A stretch of DNA of 64,000 bases from Pilasporangium apinafurcum (taxonomy: Eukaryota > Oomycota > Peronosporomycetes > Pythiales > Pythiaceae), in contig BCKE01000038.1 of assembly GCA_001600495.1 (NCBI GenBank), forward strand, positions 257,780 to 321,779, read 5' to 3'. Position 1 is the first letter of the stretch, and each line of letters starts with the position of its first letter. A program made the position numbers and the translations under genes. Of the stretch, positions 20,069 to 32,200 are shown in pieces. Below the pieces are notes generated by a model. That model did no database searches. It worked only from the letters and a program-made list of their open reading frames with translations, and had not been told where the DNA came from.

Positions 20069-21538
20069 TTATAGGTTGCCGCGAGTGCGTTCTTCAATGT
20101 TGCCAATGCTGTGATGCGCGTCAGTCCATTCGCAGTGGAAGAAACCTTCGCGGTCCGTGCGCTGGTACGTGTGGCCACCGAAGAAATCACGTTGTGCCTG
20201 CGTCAGGTTCGCTGGCAAACGTTCACGGCGGAACGAGTCAAAGTAGTTGAGCGAGGCCGAGAAACTAGGCGTTGGGATACCGCTTGCGACCGCCAACGAC
20301 ACGACACGGCGCCACGAGTATTGTCGTGCGTTCAATTCTTGCGAGAAATCTGGATCCACCAACAACGAGATGAGACTTGGCTCCTTGCGATATGCCTGGA
20401 CGATGCGATCCAAGAACACGGCGCGAATGATGCAACCGCCCTTCCAGATACGCGCGCATTCACCCAAGTCGACGTTCCAGCCCATTTGCACGCCGGCTTC
20501 ACGGATCAAGTTCAATCCTTGCGCGTAACTGGTGATCTTGGATGCATAAAGCGCCTGGCGGACATCATCGATCAATTGCTGCTTGTCAACGGCAGGGATT
20601 TCAGCTGGGCCGTTAAGGATCTTGGACGCGTAGACACGTTCAGACTTGCGGGCGCTCAAGTAACGCGAGTCGAGCGAGGCTGTGATGGTAGGTGCAGCGA
20701 TGGAGCGTTCCGCAGCTTCCTGAACCGTCCAGCGACCGGTACCCTTCATGCCGGTCTGGTCCAAGATCTTGTCTACCAAGTAGCCATCGTCAGTCAAATC
20801 ATCCTTCTTGCCAAAGATGCTGGCTGTAATCTCAATCAAGAACGATTCCAACTCGCCCTTGTTCCACTCATCAAAGACTTGGGCCAATTCAGCGTTGGTC
20901 AAACCGCCAGCAATCTTGAGAATGTCATAAGCTTCGGCGATCAATTGCATATCACCGTATTCAATACCGTTGTGCACCATCTTGACATAGTTGCCACTGC
21001 CAATGGGGCCCAAGTACGTCGTGCACGGACCGTCATCGACCTGCGCAGCGCACTTGACCAAGATTGGTTCCAGGGCATCAAACGCTTCCTTCGGGCCACC
21101 AGGCATGAGCGAAGGACCATTGCGTGCACCTTCTTCACCACCAGAGATACCCATACCAACGAAATGGATGCCCTTAGGCTCCAATTCGGCCGCACGACGC
21201 ACACTGTTTGGGAACCATTCGTTACCACCATCGACGATGATGTCACCCGGTTCCATGTATTGCGCAAGCGCTTCGATCGTGGCATCAACGGGCTTGCCGG
21301 CTTGCACCAAGATGATGACCTTGCGAGGCTTGGAGAGCGAATAGACAAACTCACCAACGTCCTTGTATCCCTTTAGTGGGAGGTTTCCTTCGGCAATGGC
21401 GCGCTGCGCCGTGGCGTCCACCTTATCAGGCGAGCGGTTGCAAACCGAGACACTGAAGCCGTGGGAGGCCATGTTGAGAGCAAAGTTTTGGCCCATGACG
21501 GCCAGACCGTAGAGTCCAACGTCCGCGAGGTTCGACAT
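20069..21538 (-). CDS. 6-phosphogluconate dehydrogenase, decarboxylating
   Basis: A 489-residue intronless enzyme of the oxidative pentose phosphate pathway: 6-phosphogluconate + NADP to ribulose 5-phosphate, CO2 and NADPH. Seen: the N-terminal Rossmann motif GLYGLAVMG at 8-16, the substrate-binding VDGGNEWFPN, GISGGEEGARNGPSLMPGG, and GSGNYVKMVHNGIEYGDM with the catalytic Lys; then the all-helical C-terminal domain with TGRWTVQEA and the closing HTYQRTDREGFFHCEW. Length is that of the usual short bacterial/eukaryotic form. I chose the ATG at 21538; the frame extends 11 codons upstream without another ATG. Cytosolic by lack of a targeting peptide. The NADPH could feed the lipid enzymes nearby, but that is biochemistry, not evidence from position. 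Confidence 0.97.
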   Translation of the reverse strand: MSNLADVGLYGLAVMGQNFALNMASHGFSVSVCNRSPDKVDATAQRAIAEGNLPLKGYKDVGEFVYSLSKPRKVIILVQAGKPVDATIEALAQYMEPGDIIVDGGNEWFPNSVRRAAELEPKGIHFVGMGISGGEEGARNGPSLMPGGPKEAFDALEPILVKCAAQVDDGPCTTYLGPIGSGNYVKMVHNGIEYGDMQLIAEAYDILKIAGGLTNAELAQVFDEWNKGELESFLIEITASIFGKKDDLTDDGYLVDKILDQTGMKGTGRWTVQEAAERSIAAPTITASLDSRYLSARKSERVYASKILNGPAEIPAVDKQQLIDDVRQALYASKITSYAQGLNLIREAGVQMGWNVDLGECARIWKGGCIIRAVFLDRIVQAYRKEPSLISLLVDPDFSQELNARQYSWRRVVSLAVASGIPTPSFSASLNYFDSFRRERLPANLTQAQRDFFGGHTYQRTDREGFFHCEWTDAHHSIGNIEERTRGNL

Positions 21539-21712
21539 GTTATTGAATAGAGAAGAGCTGTGACGAAGCAAAGAGCGTGAAGAAGCGCGTAGCAGAAGTT
21601 GAGCCGCGATGATCTGGAGGCCTCAAATTCCGAAATGACTTTGCGCAACTATGCCCAAGAAGATCTGCTCCCCCTAATTTTGAAGAGCTCCCTCTCTAAA
21701 GCGATGCATCAA

Positions 21713-21753
21713 CCCTTTCTAAATTAATCAATTTTTGATCAAATTAGAAAGGG
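21713..21753. repeat. 41-bp imperfect inverted repeat
   Basis: CCCTTTCTAA on the left and TTAGAAAGGG on the right flank an AT-rich centre containing TTTTTGATCAAA. It could be a foldback element or a cruciform in the region upstream of 6-phosphogluconate dehydrogenase. Confidence 0.6.
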
Positions 21754-22194
21754 ATGACGAGGGACAGGTTGAATACTCATGACCGGATAGGTTGTATACT
21801 CATAATTTGGGAGGAAAGCAAATGGTATGAGACACCCACGACCATTTTTGCAGTTGAAAGAGGAGAGGCTTTTGTTAAGCTACCACATGACCAACTTCTT
21901 TCAGTTGTCTTGCCAATGGATACGAACATACATACATATATACTGTGCTAGTTGTTATTCTTATCATCATCAATTGTTTTCGACGCTTTAGATCATGCTT
22001 CTTTTACCTAAAGCGGCATCATGTTGTCGCTCTGCCTAACTGTTTACGTCATGCCTATCTGCTATTTGACGCGCGTGTGATTTTTTCTTCCCAAGCACCA
22101 GATGTCCCGAATGTCCCGAATGTACTCATCTTCACGTGTGCCAATAAACCGGTTAGCGTTCGTTAAAAGAGAACCGCGCCGTTACAGATTCAAC

Positions 22195-22305
22195 ATGGGT
22201 GGGTGGGCCGGGTCACGGGTAAACATTTTTTTATAACCGGGTCTAAAAATACTTTTTGGTTTGGGTTTTGGTGAAACGTAACCGGGTGGGTCGGGTTTCA
22301 AATTA
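22195..22305. repeat. G-rich degenerate repeat with CCGGGT and GGGTGGGT units
   Basis: Repeated GGGTGGGT, CCGGGTC and GGTTTGGGTTTT words occur over about 110 bases. A shorter, related stretch with GGTGGGTGGGTTTGG and TATCCGGGTCTG lies at 32859-32908. The shared vocabulary suggests fragments of one dispersed repeat. The G runs could form quadruplexes. Confidence 0.5.
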
Positions 22306-23051
22306 AACGACTGGCGCCAGTTGGTTGGGAAGCTACTGGTCGCAGAAGGAGGAAGAGCATAACGGATGGGGAGATTCGCTCAGAACACGATTTAGAATTG
22401 CAGAGTCAAGTGGGTCTTTCTCTCATGAGAAAGACGGCTTGGGGAAATTCCCCGGACACCAGGGCAGAAAGTGCCAACGTCGATGCGTAGACCTCCTCTG
22501 TGCTGAAGCCTGCGAAGATGGTGGTTTTTCATGCTTGGCATGGGAGCTACTGGAGCATTAATGGTGGAAGTGTGAGGACTGATCGTCATACTAAAAGTTA
22601 TGCAATTGGCTCAACGGCATTTCAATGTAGACGTCGTGCTGCAGTCGTTTAGAGCTAACCCGACGGGGATTACTCATGTCGTGTTCTCCACGACACCCAA
22701 AAGTTGCATGTTTCTTGATTTTTTTTTTGGAGCGCGTTGATGATGCATTTTTCCCTTAAACATTCGCAGTGTTTGTGCTGATAGCTGTCGGGCGCCACTC
22801 GACATGCTGCTTGAGGCTTTTAATTTCCTTGGATGTCTGAGCGCTTCTTATCATCCACATTGTAGTTAGTGTATGTAAGAGAAACAAGTGAGTGCAAGGA
22901 TTAAAAATTGACATGCGCGTCGTTTGAAAGTCTTTTATGACTTCATGATACGACAACCTAGTTAATCCATTTTTTTGTATGAGTACTCCTTTCTTTGCAT
23001 TGTCAAGATCTATCTCGTCAACCAAAACATATCGTGTCTCTTTGCATTAAA

Positions 23052-25991
23052 ATGTCTTTTCTCGCTCTGCATGAGCAGCTAAAGGCTCTATTTTCTGCTG
23101 TTCATTGTTCAGAATTCACCATTAAGATCGACACCAGCGATGCGTTCGGGAGCAAAAATCGCGCCGAATTGCTCATTGCAGACTGCACTTTCCATTCGAG
23201 GTGACTTACGTGGAGAATCTGCATGGGCAGAACCAAAGTCCACAGCTCCATGCTCCCACAAAACAGACTACAAAAGCTTACCGTCCCCATCGCAAAACTC
23301 AACTACGAAACATCAGCGACAGTATGGGCGCCGCCGTTGCGCATGGCTGTACAACTATCCGCGCGTGAGTTTCACCCTCATCTACTTAGCTTGCACTTAC
23401 GCGAGCGGCTTGTACGTTTCGTCCAAAATGACACAATGGATGTTGCGCACGCTCAAAGTTCCGGAGGCACTCGCACAAGCCAGAGAGCAGTATCACAGCA
23501 CAAGCGCTCAGTTGGAAAAGCTGAACGCGTGTGTGTTGGAAGCATCAATGCGCAACCTGGTAGATGTGCAAGTGCAGGCTGAACTCCAGCGGCATCAACT
23601 TCAAGAACGGATCAATGCGAACTACCACGCACTTGATGCATTCGAGAATGCAACGCTGGCATGTAAGAGCAACTTCGATTTTGACCGGTTGTGAATGAAA
23701 TCTTGTCTTGGACAACACTAAATCTGATCGGCTTGGTCGTTCTGTTGTAGGTGCTGAGCGCACATTGGACACCATAGATCGTCAAGCAGCGGCAGATAAT
23801 TCACAGTTTAGCAGCACAAGCAGCGCCAATACTAGCACATTTCAGTGCTTCGTTGATGGGTTTAACAAATCATTTCGAGCCATAAATGCTTCTTCTCCAA
23901 ACAGCCGCTCTCTACTCCTACGCGTTCATAGGATTCTGATCACCAACACTCTCGCTGGTGACGAGCATTATTTGCATGGAAATGGTGGTGAATTGGACGC
24001 GGAACTCAATCAAATCTGGCAACCCATCGCTGCTGATATTCCATTCATTGGAAATCAAATGAACACGACGAAGCAAGCAATGACTCTTGAACTCGATACA
24101 CTCCAGCAATTCACATGGCCTGATCAGCTTATTGACGACGATAAATCCAACCCCGTGCAAGGTATTAAACCGCTTGTGACAGTTGTTAGAAAAGTACTTC
24201 GTTTCTTGGCCGGTATACACGTCAGTTTTGCTCAACTAGCTCACGCTATCGACCAAGAGTGGACTGCCTTGGAGACACGCATCGACAATCTTGTGGAGCG
24301 ACAGTCCGATCTGCGTCGTGAACTACTTCTGGTTGTGAATTCCACTCAGCATCAAGCTAATCGCACAAAGATACAGTTGCATGATGCCTTGAACAGTGTG
24401 GAAAGGAGCATTACCTTCACGTTGAACACTTTTGCACTGCAATGGAAACCTCAAGTACGTGCATTGATTGAACAGCGAGAGCGACCTTGGTATCAATTGG
24501 TAGAGCTTCTCAAAGGTGAGTACGAGTCAACACAACGACGACTTGAGCAAAAAGTTGTGGAACAGCATTTTCTCCCCGTGCATGCATTAAAGGAAGATCT
24601 TTCCCAAGAACAAGTACGTCTTCAGCGTCGCCAAAACCATCAACATCAAAATAACTCTCAGATGCCAACCGACGATGTCACCATTGACAAAATCGTCTTC
24701 AACAAAGCTCTTGTAGACATGGGCCACGGGTTTGCTTTCATTGTAATGTGGGGCGATATAATTCAAAGTTCACTGAGGATGCTGGACATGACTATGGCAC
24801 TCATTACAGAATCGTACTCAACAATGCCGATGGTCGACATTCGAGACGTTTCATCCATTCAAACCTGGGTAACATCTTGAGCAGTTTATAGTGCTTGGTT
24901 CTGTCAGTATTTATCGTTTTGATTGATTCTTGGTTGTTCTTCCATATTGTAGAAAGACTGGTGTGATATCTTTCGATGCAAACATAGCCTCTCAAGCATC
25001 TGGTTTACATTAGTGACGACCGATTTCCTCGCCGTACATAACGTCCTTCAGTTCCTGTTCGTGATGATGATTGTGATAGCAGGCACGACACTTCTCTTTC
25101 TATGGAAACAGGAACATCTATCGAGTTGTGCAGAACAACGATCCGGTTATGACAAGTTGCAAGAAGAATCGTGGTTTCGGTGGACGTTGAACTTTTTCAC
25201 AAATGGTGTCACAAACTCGACCATCGATCCTGTGGGAGAAATGGAGCATCATATAACGTTTGTTGACGAGTATATTGCAAGTGAATCATCTGATATTCAG
25301 AATGACGCTATGTCGACCTGGGACAAACAATCACGTATGGTGTTGTTTGCTTGTGTCTCTGCTAAGAGGTTGTCCATATATGCTCTAAATCGTCCCTCAT
25401 ATAGACACTCTGTTGCAACTGCAAGACTACCACAAAACCAGTGCAATTGTTAGTCGAATCTATCACGAATGCGCAATGGCCAACGCTACAGCCAAGATAG
25501 AGAACGAAAACACCTATGATCAATGCATGAACACGACAGAGATCGTACCTCCTGTTCAATTTGCTTGGAATTTAACGACAGAAACCTCTGCAATCTTCAA
25601 TAGTTGTTTCGACGGGGATCAACCTGGTCAAGATATAAGAGTGCAAAAGCTGGAATTCGATCAGTCTTGTGCATCGGAGAAGACAATTTATCTGACACTG
25701 ACCTCGTGGTGGCTACTGTTCGTTGTTTTCTTGGTGAACCATTTTATTGCGCGTATGATGATACGAGCCGTTGGGCTCTACTGGTGGAGATTCCTCAGCG
25801 CCGATCGTCTCCATTTTGTTGGTTTCTGTTATGAAGACGGCACAGTGCAAGCTGCCAGCACATTATCTGCAGCAATTAAACGCCATTTGAGCGAGTTAAA
25901 GACCCAAATCAGCTGGAAAATGTTTGGCGTTTGCTGTGCCTTGATGTGTGAAATCATCATAGCCATTATCACCATTCAGTCAATTCATTAA
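23052..25991 (+). CDS. Multi-span membrane protein of unknown function
   Basis: Model of five exons, 879 residues: 23052-23200, 23277-23662, 23751-24868, 24953-25352 and 25405-25991. The middle junctions have good GTAAG-type donors and consistent phases; the first (23200/23277) and the last intron (52 nt) are the least certain. After a soluble N-terminus, a first hydrophobic span (SFTLIYLACTYASGLYV) is followed by a long, mostly helical region with several cysteines and N-glycosylation-type sites. A second span (VLQFLFVMMIVIAGTTLLFLW) follows, then a loop of about 150 residues, a third span (WWLLFVVFLVNHFIARMM), and a final span at the very C-terminus (CCALMCEIIIAIITI). I do not recognise the family. 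The large Cys-containing loops suggest surface exposure. Confidence 0.7.
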
Positions 25992-26120
25992 GGAGATATT
26001 CTGCATGTCAAAAGCATGTAATTTTGAATATATCGTCAACTGCAAGAAAGCCACACCAATTGTTTAATTTTTCCTGATTTTCACATTGAAAACAGCTTCA
26101 TGAACAAAGATATCTTCTTC

Positions 26121-29100
26121 TCATTCCATTGCCAGAACCTCTTCGATTTCCAGAATGGACGTTTCTTGAATCGTTAACTTGGATTCGGCAATTTCATCGA
26201 TGATTTTTATCTTAGTAGCGATCGCTTCAACTACTGACGGGGTGGAAGCTGAGTCAAGAGATTCATCACCTTTATTGAAGCAGACTCGGAACGTTCGGAC
26301 CTCCATAGCTTGGAGTTCGACTTGAGTTCCCATTACAGGTATTGGTTCACTACCTTCGACACCATTTTCATTGTCATCATTGGTCTTCCAATCGATGTAA
26401 CCAGACCTGTCTGTCTTTGGAGCCACACCAGTAAGTGTTAGCTCCGTCACTTCGCTAATACTTGACTTCTTCACCTCGAAAAACTTTGTGAAATCGAAGG
26501 CCACCGACTTCGAAAGGGTCGAATGCTCATCCACAGCATATAAATGCGACAACCGAACCATCACACACTGTTTCGTGAGCTCTTCAAGCGTCGTCAAACC
26601 AACGTTCTCTGGGAATTCGTTAACTGTCAACCATGGAACTTTTCCGTCCACACCCGCTGGGCTTGATTGGACTGGTTTACGAAATAAAACAAGAGGTTGG
26701 AAAAATTGAGCCTCCATCTTTGAACGAATACTTTTCATTCCATCGTCAGCTGAGTCAACATTGATGAAGAAGTTGCCTCGAGCCACCAACCCCTTTGTCA
26801 CCGTTTTTTTTGTCACTGGATCATAAACAGACTCTGTTTCATTCAAGTTTTCGGCAACGCCCTTTGCATCATCTGCAAGCAGACGACGATGAACCATCAC
26901 CTCGAGTTGGCCATCTTCAAGGCTAGCACATCCTTGTGCTCGATCTGTCACTATATTGAGTTGATGCTTGTTGTCCTTGATATATGCGCCCGTAGTAATG
27001 GGGAAATAATTTGCCGCGACAAATTCTTGGTCGTCGTGAAGAGTTAAATTCCATGTATCACGATGGTTTCGTACTCGTGTCGCAAACTCAAGGCCATTGG
27101 AATCAGTGTACCAGGTCGACGCCGACTGAATTGCCTTCTTAGTATCAAAACGAAGAATCACTTCTTTCCCTATTTTGTCTTCAATCGGGATCGAACCAAC
27201 AGTCCACTCGATTTCGACAAACTCATCGTTGTCATTGATACGATATTCCAATGTTACCCACTTGCCAACTTTAAAAGCCACTCGTGAGGGTCCGCTATCC
27301 TGACGACGAGTTTCAAGAGCGACGAGGGTCAACGAAGGATTTGACTCGCCAGTCACGGAGTAAACCTTTTTCGAATCAGGACGGAACACGTACGCACCAG
27401 AGCGTTGCTCGTGCTCTCCTTGGTATGCTTGATAGTATGCGACGTTCAGAGACAATGGTATTTTAATATTCTTTCGCTTGTTTGTCAGGGACGTGATAGA
27501 ACCCGTTTTCGTGTCGATAAGCGCTTTAACAAACTCATTCTCGAGGGTGACAGAGTCAGTCGCATACTCATCTGGGCCGTTCGTTGTGTAGTCTTCGAAA
27601 TCATGACCACCTTTTTGCGTAATTAAGAACCGAGCCGTTTGCAGAGCCTTCAATTCCGTACTAAATACCAGTGAATATGGTGTATCTTGATTCTCAGGAT
27701 GAACAGGAAGCGCAGAAAACACTTCTTGATGGCGGATGATAGCATCACCTGAAAGGACTTGAATCTCCACATTCTTCCGAGTAATTGGAACTGAGATTGA
27801 TTGCACACTTTTTCGAGGAAGTGCATTGTGAACCAGTACTTCAAAGCGCTACAGATAAACAAACACAAGATACAATTAGAAAACGATTTCGACTTTTTAG
27901 CATATAACTGACGTCGACCCACCTCCTGCTTCGTGGAAACATTGCAGATGCTGACGTTGGTGAGCAGACAAAGTTCGTACGGCTCCTTCTCCCCAATCAC
28001 AAACAAAATTTCATTCAGTTCCTTCTGAGCTTCTAAAATGCCGTCATTTATTCGTAGTGCGTAATCGTCTGCAACACTCTGTTTTTCAGTTCCGGATAGC
28101 CCATCGTGGTGCTGAACAAGCCCAACGGCACGTTTGAGACTGTCCAGTGTGGCTGAGTGATGACTTTGATATATGGCATCAATTTGACGCGCTTGCTGCA
28201 ACAAGCCATTGGCTACACGCGTAAACCGCTTCAATGCCGGGCGACTAGTAAAGTAGCCAGACCAATACGCATGCTTGTCAGATCCGTAAGGGAAGAAATC
28301 ATCCGTTTTGACACTCCATGTCAATCCTTCTGCTCGTTTCAAGTCGGTATAATAAGACAAATTTGAATAGAGAACGTTGACACGGTTGTCCTGGTTGACA
28401 TAGTGCTGTAAGAATGCAAGAGAGGGCAAAATAATTAGCTTAATAGATCTAACGTTGCAGGGTGCTCCTTGTCTATTTGCTTACCAATAGTTTGTCGATG
28501 TTTTTAAACCAACGACGAGCATTGTCGTACGCAAAATCATCGCCCATAGGGATGAAAATGTGATTGCCTTTGGATGCCGCTCCTCGTCCCAAGGCATTCT
28601 TCACAAATGCATCCACTTGATCGCAGACATTAAAATCATGGAGTGATGGGTCATCTTGAATTTCATTGTTGCTGTTGCCATAGTTGTATTTCCCAGGAGC
28701 ACCATAGTGGTCGATGATCTCACCCGTAAAAACTTGCATCGACTTGCCACGAGATTTGCTCGGTCGCCAAATAAACTCCATGTTTTTCTCGCGCATTCGC
28801 TTGCCGTAATCCTGGTAGTCAATGCGTGCGAAATACAGCGCGTCAAAGCCGACACCACCAGAGAGCAGTGATCCCTGGGTAGCCGAATGACCGAAAGGGT
28901 CGATTTGCCACCCGATGCGAGGAGTAACATTGAATTCCTCCAACAATAATTGATGGCCATAAGCCGTTTGATCCACCATGGCGGTGTAGTGCGGCGTCGC
29001 TTCGTCATGCATGCACCAACCACCGTTGACGCTGAGATCGAGTTGCCCCTTTTTGACAAGATCTTTCACAATAGCTTGCGTTTCAGCACTCTGTTGGTGC

Positions 29101-29607
29101 CACCAGCGTTGAAAGAACGACTGTAGACATTATAGAAAGACAATGAATGGGAAACTGACGCAATACAAACCAGTGCAATGTACATCCAATGTTATACCTG
29201 CTCAACAAACATAAACTTGCGGTTCGGGTCCTTTAGCAGCTCTTCCACGGCGGTATCCAAAATAAATTGGACACGTTCCATGTAGTACTGATCCACGCCC
29301 ATGAGCCATCCTCTGTTGTAGTTTGTCCATACACAATCTTGTCAATATTCTTAACAAGCTAAATTTTCCATATACGAGTATAACAAAAGCGAATATAGAC
29401 GTACGGATCGTCATGTGAGTGCGGGATGAGATGGACATTGAGTTTGTCTGGGTCGATTTTTCCTTCCGTATTGTATCGCGCGTCCACCGGTAGCTTCCAT
29501 TTGGACGGTTCACAGGGTGTGTTCCCATTCACACCACTCACATTGGTGGTCAGGGCCACCACCGCGGCTGCAGCAACAGCAAGCCACACGCCTGTCTTCT
29601 TTCCCAT
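26121..29607 (-). CDS. Acid alpha-mannosidase (GH38)
   Basis: Five exons on the minus strand: 29607-29405, 29312-29198, 29120-28485, 28405-27923 and 27848-26121, encoding 1054 residues. A signal peptide (MGKKTGVWLAVAAAAVVAL) leads into the GH38 catalytic domain: HSHDDPGW with zinc-binding His and Asp (the codon for Pro is split by intron 1), DQYY, NGGW, IDPFGHS with the nucleophile Asp, and HHDGLSGTEKQ. The C-terminal half is the beta-rich domain of the family. It removes alpha-mannose from N-glycans, normally in the lysosome or vacuole. The frame before the first acceptor also reads on in other frames, but only the 29312 acceptor restores the DDPGW motif. It lies convergent to the membrane-protein gene ending at 25991. 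Confidence 0.93.
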
Positions 29608-30838
29608 TGCCTGCACGCGCTTCTTTTCTCCACTGACTGAAGATCTCCACCCAATATACAAGAGAACTAGAAAGATCTACTTCAACTCAGGCGTGCGTCA
29701 CTTCAATTCATTTTTCGATTCAAAAAAATGAATTGTGAGGGAGCGAGAATGAATTGAATACATTACAGTTTAATTCTCAATAGAGACTCATGTGGTTTTG
29801 GATTGAAATCCCACAATTTTCAACCACAGTGCTGTGGCATGGGAGTGGCTAAAAATGGGTGTATTAGAACTTGATCGCAAGTGACATAAGTGGTACATAC
29901 TCACAACTGGACAAAATGATAGTGTGCGTTGGCTAAGATTGCGCCTGCTTGCACGTTACTAGTGAGCGGAGTTGAGACATTGACTAGTATATACATAGGA
30001 TAATAAAATCCAGCTCATCGGTTTATCGATTCAAATCTTTTTAGCAATGAAACAATAATGCACTGCGTACACGAAAAGCACAGGAATAGAAAGCATCAGC
30101 ATGCATCATGGGAAGAGGCAAAGTGACATCCAATGGTTTTAAAATCTAGTGGTTTCCTCAGTGGGTGTGGGTCCGCAAAAAATGGATCTTTTTTATGCTC
30201 AACCACTCAAAATGGGGTTCCCTTACCCTAAAAGGTGCGCAAGTGACTACCATGATTTGCCAAAATCGGGTTAATTTATTGATATAGTTCAATGTGCCGA
30301 CGAATTCTTTGGAAAGTACCCAATTCTGTCTATTTTACGGTCTTGAGCGCGTGAACACGACTGCTCTATGAAAGAAAGCAACAATAGATTGTGCATACTC
30401 TTAGTAGTTTTTAATAATATCAACATGCAAGCATCAACCAGTTTGTTCCGCATTAAGAAAAAGAAAAAATGGAATTTTGGTTCCTTTGGTGCCTTCATGT
30501 CCACTTTCTGAGATGCATGCTTTCCTTTCCTTCTTTCGTTTCTCCATCCATCCATACGTACACTATGGATTGATCAGTGGGATCTGTGAAAAATTAGCAC
30601 CTAACGGTTTCCATATGATTTTGCACCAATGTTTTTGTTCCATATCTCTTCGCCCATCATTTTTGCCCAATCGTAATGCATTGCTACGTCCAACCCTACG
30701 GTGCATAAATTGCCCCACCCCTTGAAGTCGTGTGAACATCCGACTCTGACGCATTCTCGTCTTGCCAGGTCAAAGTTCCATTTCCAAGCAGGCGACCAGT
30801 TCTATTTCGATCATCACATTCCTTAGAGCTAGGTAGTC
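29608..30838. other. Intergenic region between divergent genes
   Basis: About 1.2 kb, AT-rich. ORFs on both strands are short and lack any recognisable or well-composed product. No dispersed repeat was recognised. Promoters for the mannosidase and the gene at 30839 are expected here. Confidence 0.5.
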
Positions 30839-31408
30839 ATGCCGCTGTTGTTGCGTCCATCCGCTCCCAGCCCCTCGATCGATCAACTAGCGTTCACCGT
30901 CCCCGCTGATCCGTTGGCTGAATCCCTTCGGAACAGCGGCACTACTCGCTCGCGAGCGGGCACAGAACCTCGTCAATCCCAGCAGCTTCAGCGCTGCTCG
31001 ACTCACATGCGCATGTCAACGCAACAACGCCGCAGCACGGAAGGAAATTTGACGGAATGCAGTCGTAAGAGCGGATTGTGCAATGATGAAGCGGATTCAG
31101 TCTATCACAACTCGAAGCGATCGGTGCGCGAAAGCGACCCAGAAGACCAGGACACAACCGGAAGCGAATATTCTGAAGGTGGTCGACCTTCGACCGCGCC
31201 GAGCTGTGCGTGTTCCACTACGTCAGAGGATTTACGATTGACATCATCGACGGTTGTGATTGAAGGTAATCAGCTTGCTGTGGTGGATAGGGAACTCCGA
31301 GCGCTTCGGAAATCGTTCCTGAAACAGATGACTTTGCGCATTACGAAGATGACACGGTCATTTGGTGGACGGAAACATATCACCAATGGGTCGGCAGCTC
31401 GAAAGTAA
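30839..31408 (+). CDS. Hypothetical Ser/Thr/Arg-rich protein
   Basis: An intronless ORF of 189 residues from the ATG at 30839. The composition is Ser-, Thr-, Arg- and Glu-rich and looks disordered up to about residue 140, with SRS- and RST-type clusters that would suit phosphorylation. The last 50 residues are more ordered, with a short hydrophobic strand (STVVIEGNQLAVVD) and a basic amphipathic helix (LRALRKSFLKQMTLRI). No signal peptide or membrane span is seen. I do not recognise it. Its codon use resembles the neighbouring genes and it has no long overlapping ORF, which supports a real gene. Confidence 0.6.
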   Translation: MPLLLRPSAPSPSIDQLAFTVPADPLAESLRNSGTTRSRAGTEPRQSQQLQRCSTHMRMSTQQRRSTEGNLTECSRKSGLCNDEADSVYHNSKRSVRESDPEDQDTTGSEYSEGGRPSTAPSCACSTTSEDLRLTSSTVVIEGNQLAVVDRELRALRKSFLKQMTLRITKMTRSFGGRKHITNGSAARK

Positions 31409-31812
31409 ACATTGCTGCCAGCTTCGATGCGTTGAGAAATGCTGATAGCGGTCGATCAACTTTGTGACTTTTGGACAAGGGAATTCAAGACGCGGATCGT
31501 GTGATTTGGTCGCGCTATCACTGTAATTTTAGTTGTAGAAGCGAGAGGAGCATAACTCTCCACCAATATTTAATCGTGCATATAATGGACTCAACTTGAT
31601 GCGTTCCTTCTCCATTTTTTTTCCTTGTATTGATATTTCTCTGGTTTGGTATGATAGTGAACAGTATGTGGATGTGATGACGATGGTACTCTCATTCAAT
31701 CATAATCAGATTTCGATGAGTTATTCAATCTAGTTTCCATTCGAACCTACTATACCGAATGTTGCCTCACATTCAACGGTGTCATCTGTTCAACTCACAA
31801 TTCGCAATTCAC
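31409..31812. other. Convergent intergenic spacer
   Basis: 404 bp between two convergent gene ends. AT-rich, without a recognisable feature; 3' untranslated sequence is expected. Confidence 0.6.
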
Positions 31813-32200
31813 TTAGTCATCGATTTTGCTCCGATTGCGTCGGCGAGCAGCATTTTGATATTGCACATAGAAGAAGAAAATCAAAATCATCAATAGCGCG
31901 ATACCAAATCCGATCAGGCGAGGTGCCAACAGCTACACATTAACAGCGAGTATGCAAAACCGATAACAAGTATTGAGCATTGCTGTTGATCCTGCATATA
32001 CAGTTCATAGACAGCATGATCATAACAGTTGAGCTTACCTTGTTTGTGACATCAATCGGGGTCTTGTGCTGTCGCTTGAGCCGCTCACTCATCTTGGAGT
32101 AGCGTTCGCCAGTGTAGATCGTAGGACCCAAACTAACGTCTGATAGGCGACCATCACCACCACCACCACGTCCACCAACGTTCCGATTTCTAAGCTCCAT
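31813..32200 (-). CDS. Small tail-anchored membrane protein
   Basis: Two exons, 32200-32039 and 31932-31813, joined in phase 0, encode 93 residues. A Gly-rich N-terminus and a polar, charged segment (TIYTGERYSKMSERLKRQ) precede one hydrophobic span (about residues 60-78: RLIGFGIALLMILIFFFYV), followed by a short basic tail ending in KIDD. The layout is that of a tail-anchored protein of the ER or another internal membrane, with the bulk in the cytosol. Family not recognised; it does not match SERP1/RAMP4 beyond general layout. The intron has a GTAAGC donor and a TGTAG acceptor. Confidence 0.75.

Larger units (their letters stand above)
21539..23051. other. Intergenic region with repeat-like G-rich sequence
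   Basis: About 1.5 kb between divergent genes. It contains a hairpin at about 21713-21753, a G-rich CCGGGT/GGGTGGGT block at about 22195-22305, and a small perfect inverted repeat TGTCGTG-TTCTC-CACGACA near 22677. An ORF at about 22325-22561 has no recognisable product and no ATG start. The region is probably old transposon debris. Confidence 0.5.

Noticed and set aside
20111-21376. Long plus-strand ORF of about 421 codons
   Set aside because: It is the antisense shadow of 6-phosphogluconate dehydrogenase, which has every family motif on the other strand. GC-rich codon use makes such shadow frames long.
22325-22561. Plus-strand ORF of 78 codons
   Set aside because: It starts without an ATG, has no recognisable product and lies in repeat-like sequence.
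29202-29528. Frame reading on from the mannosidase exon 2 region in another phase
   Set aside because: Only the acceptor at 29312 restores the DDPGW motif and leads into DQYY; the alternative frame breaks the family sequence.
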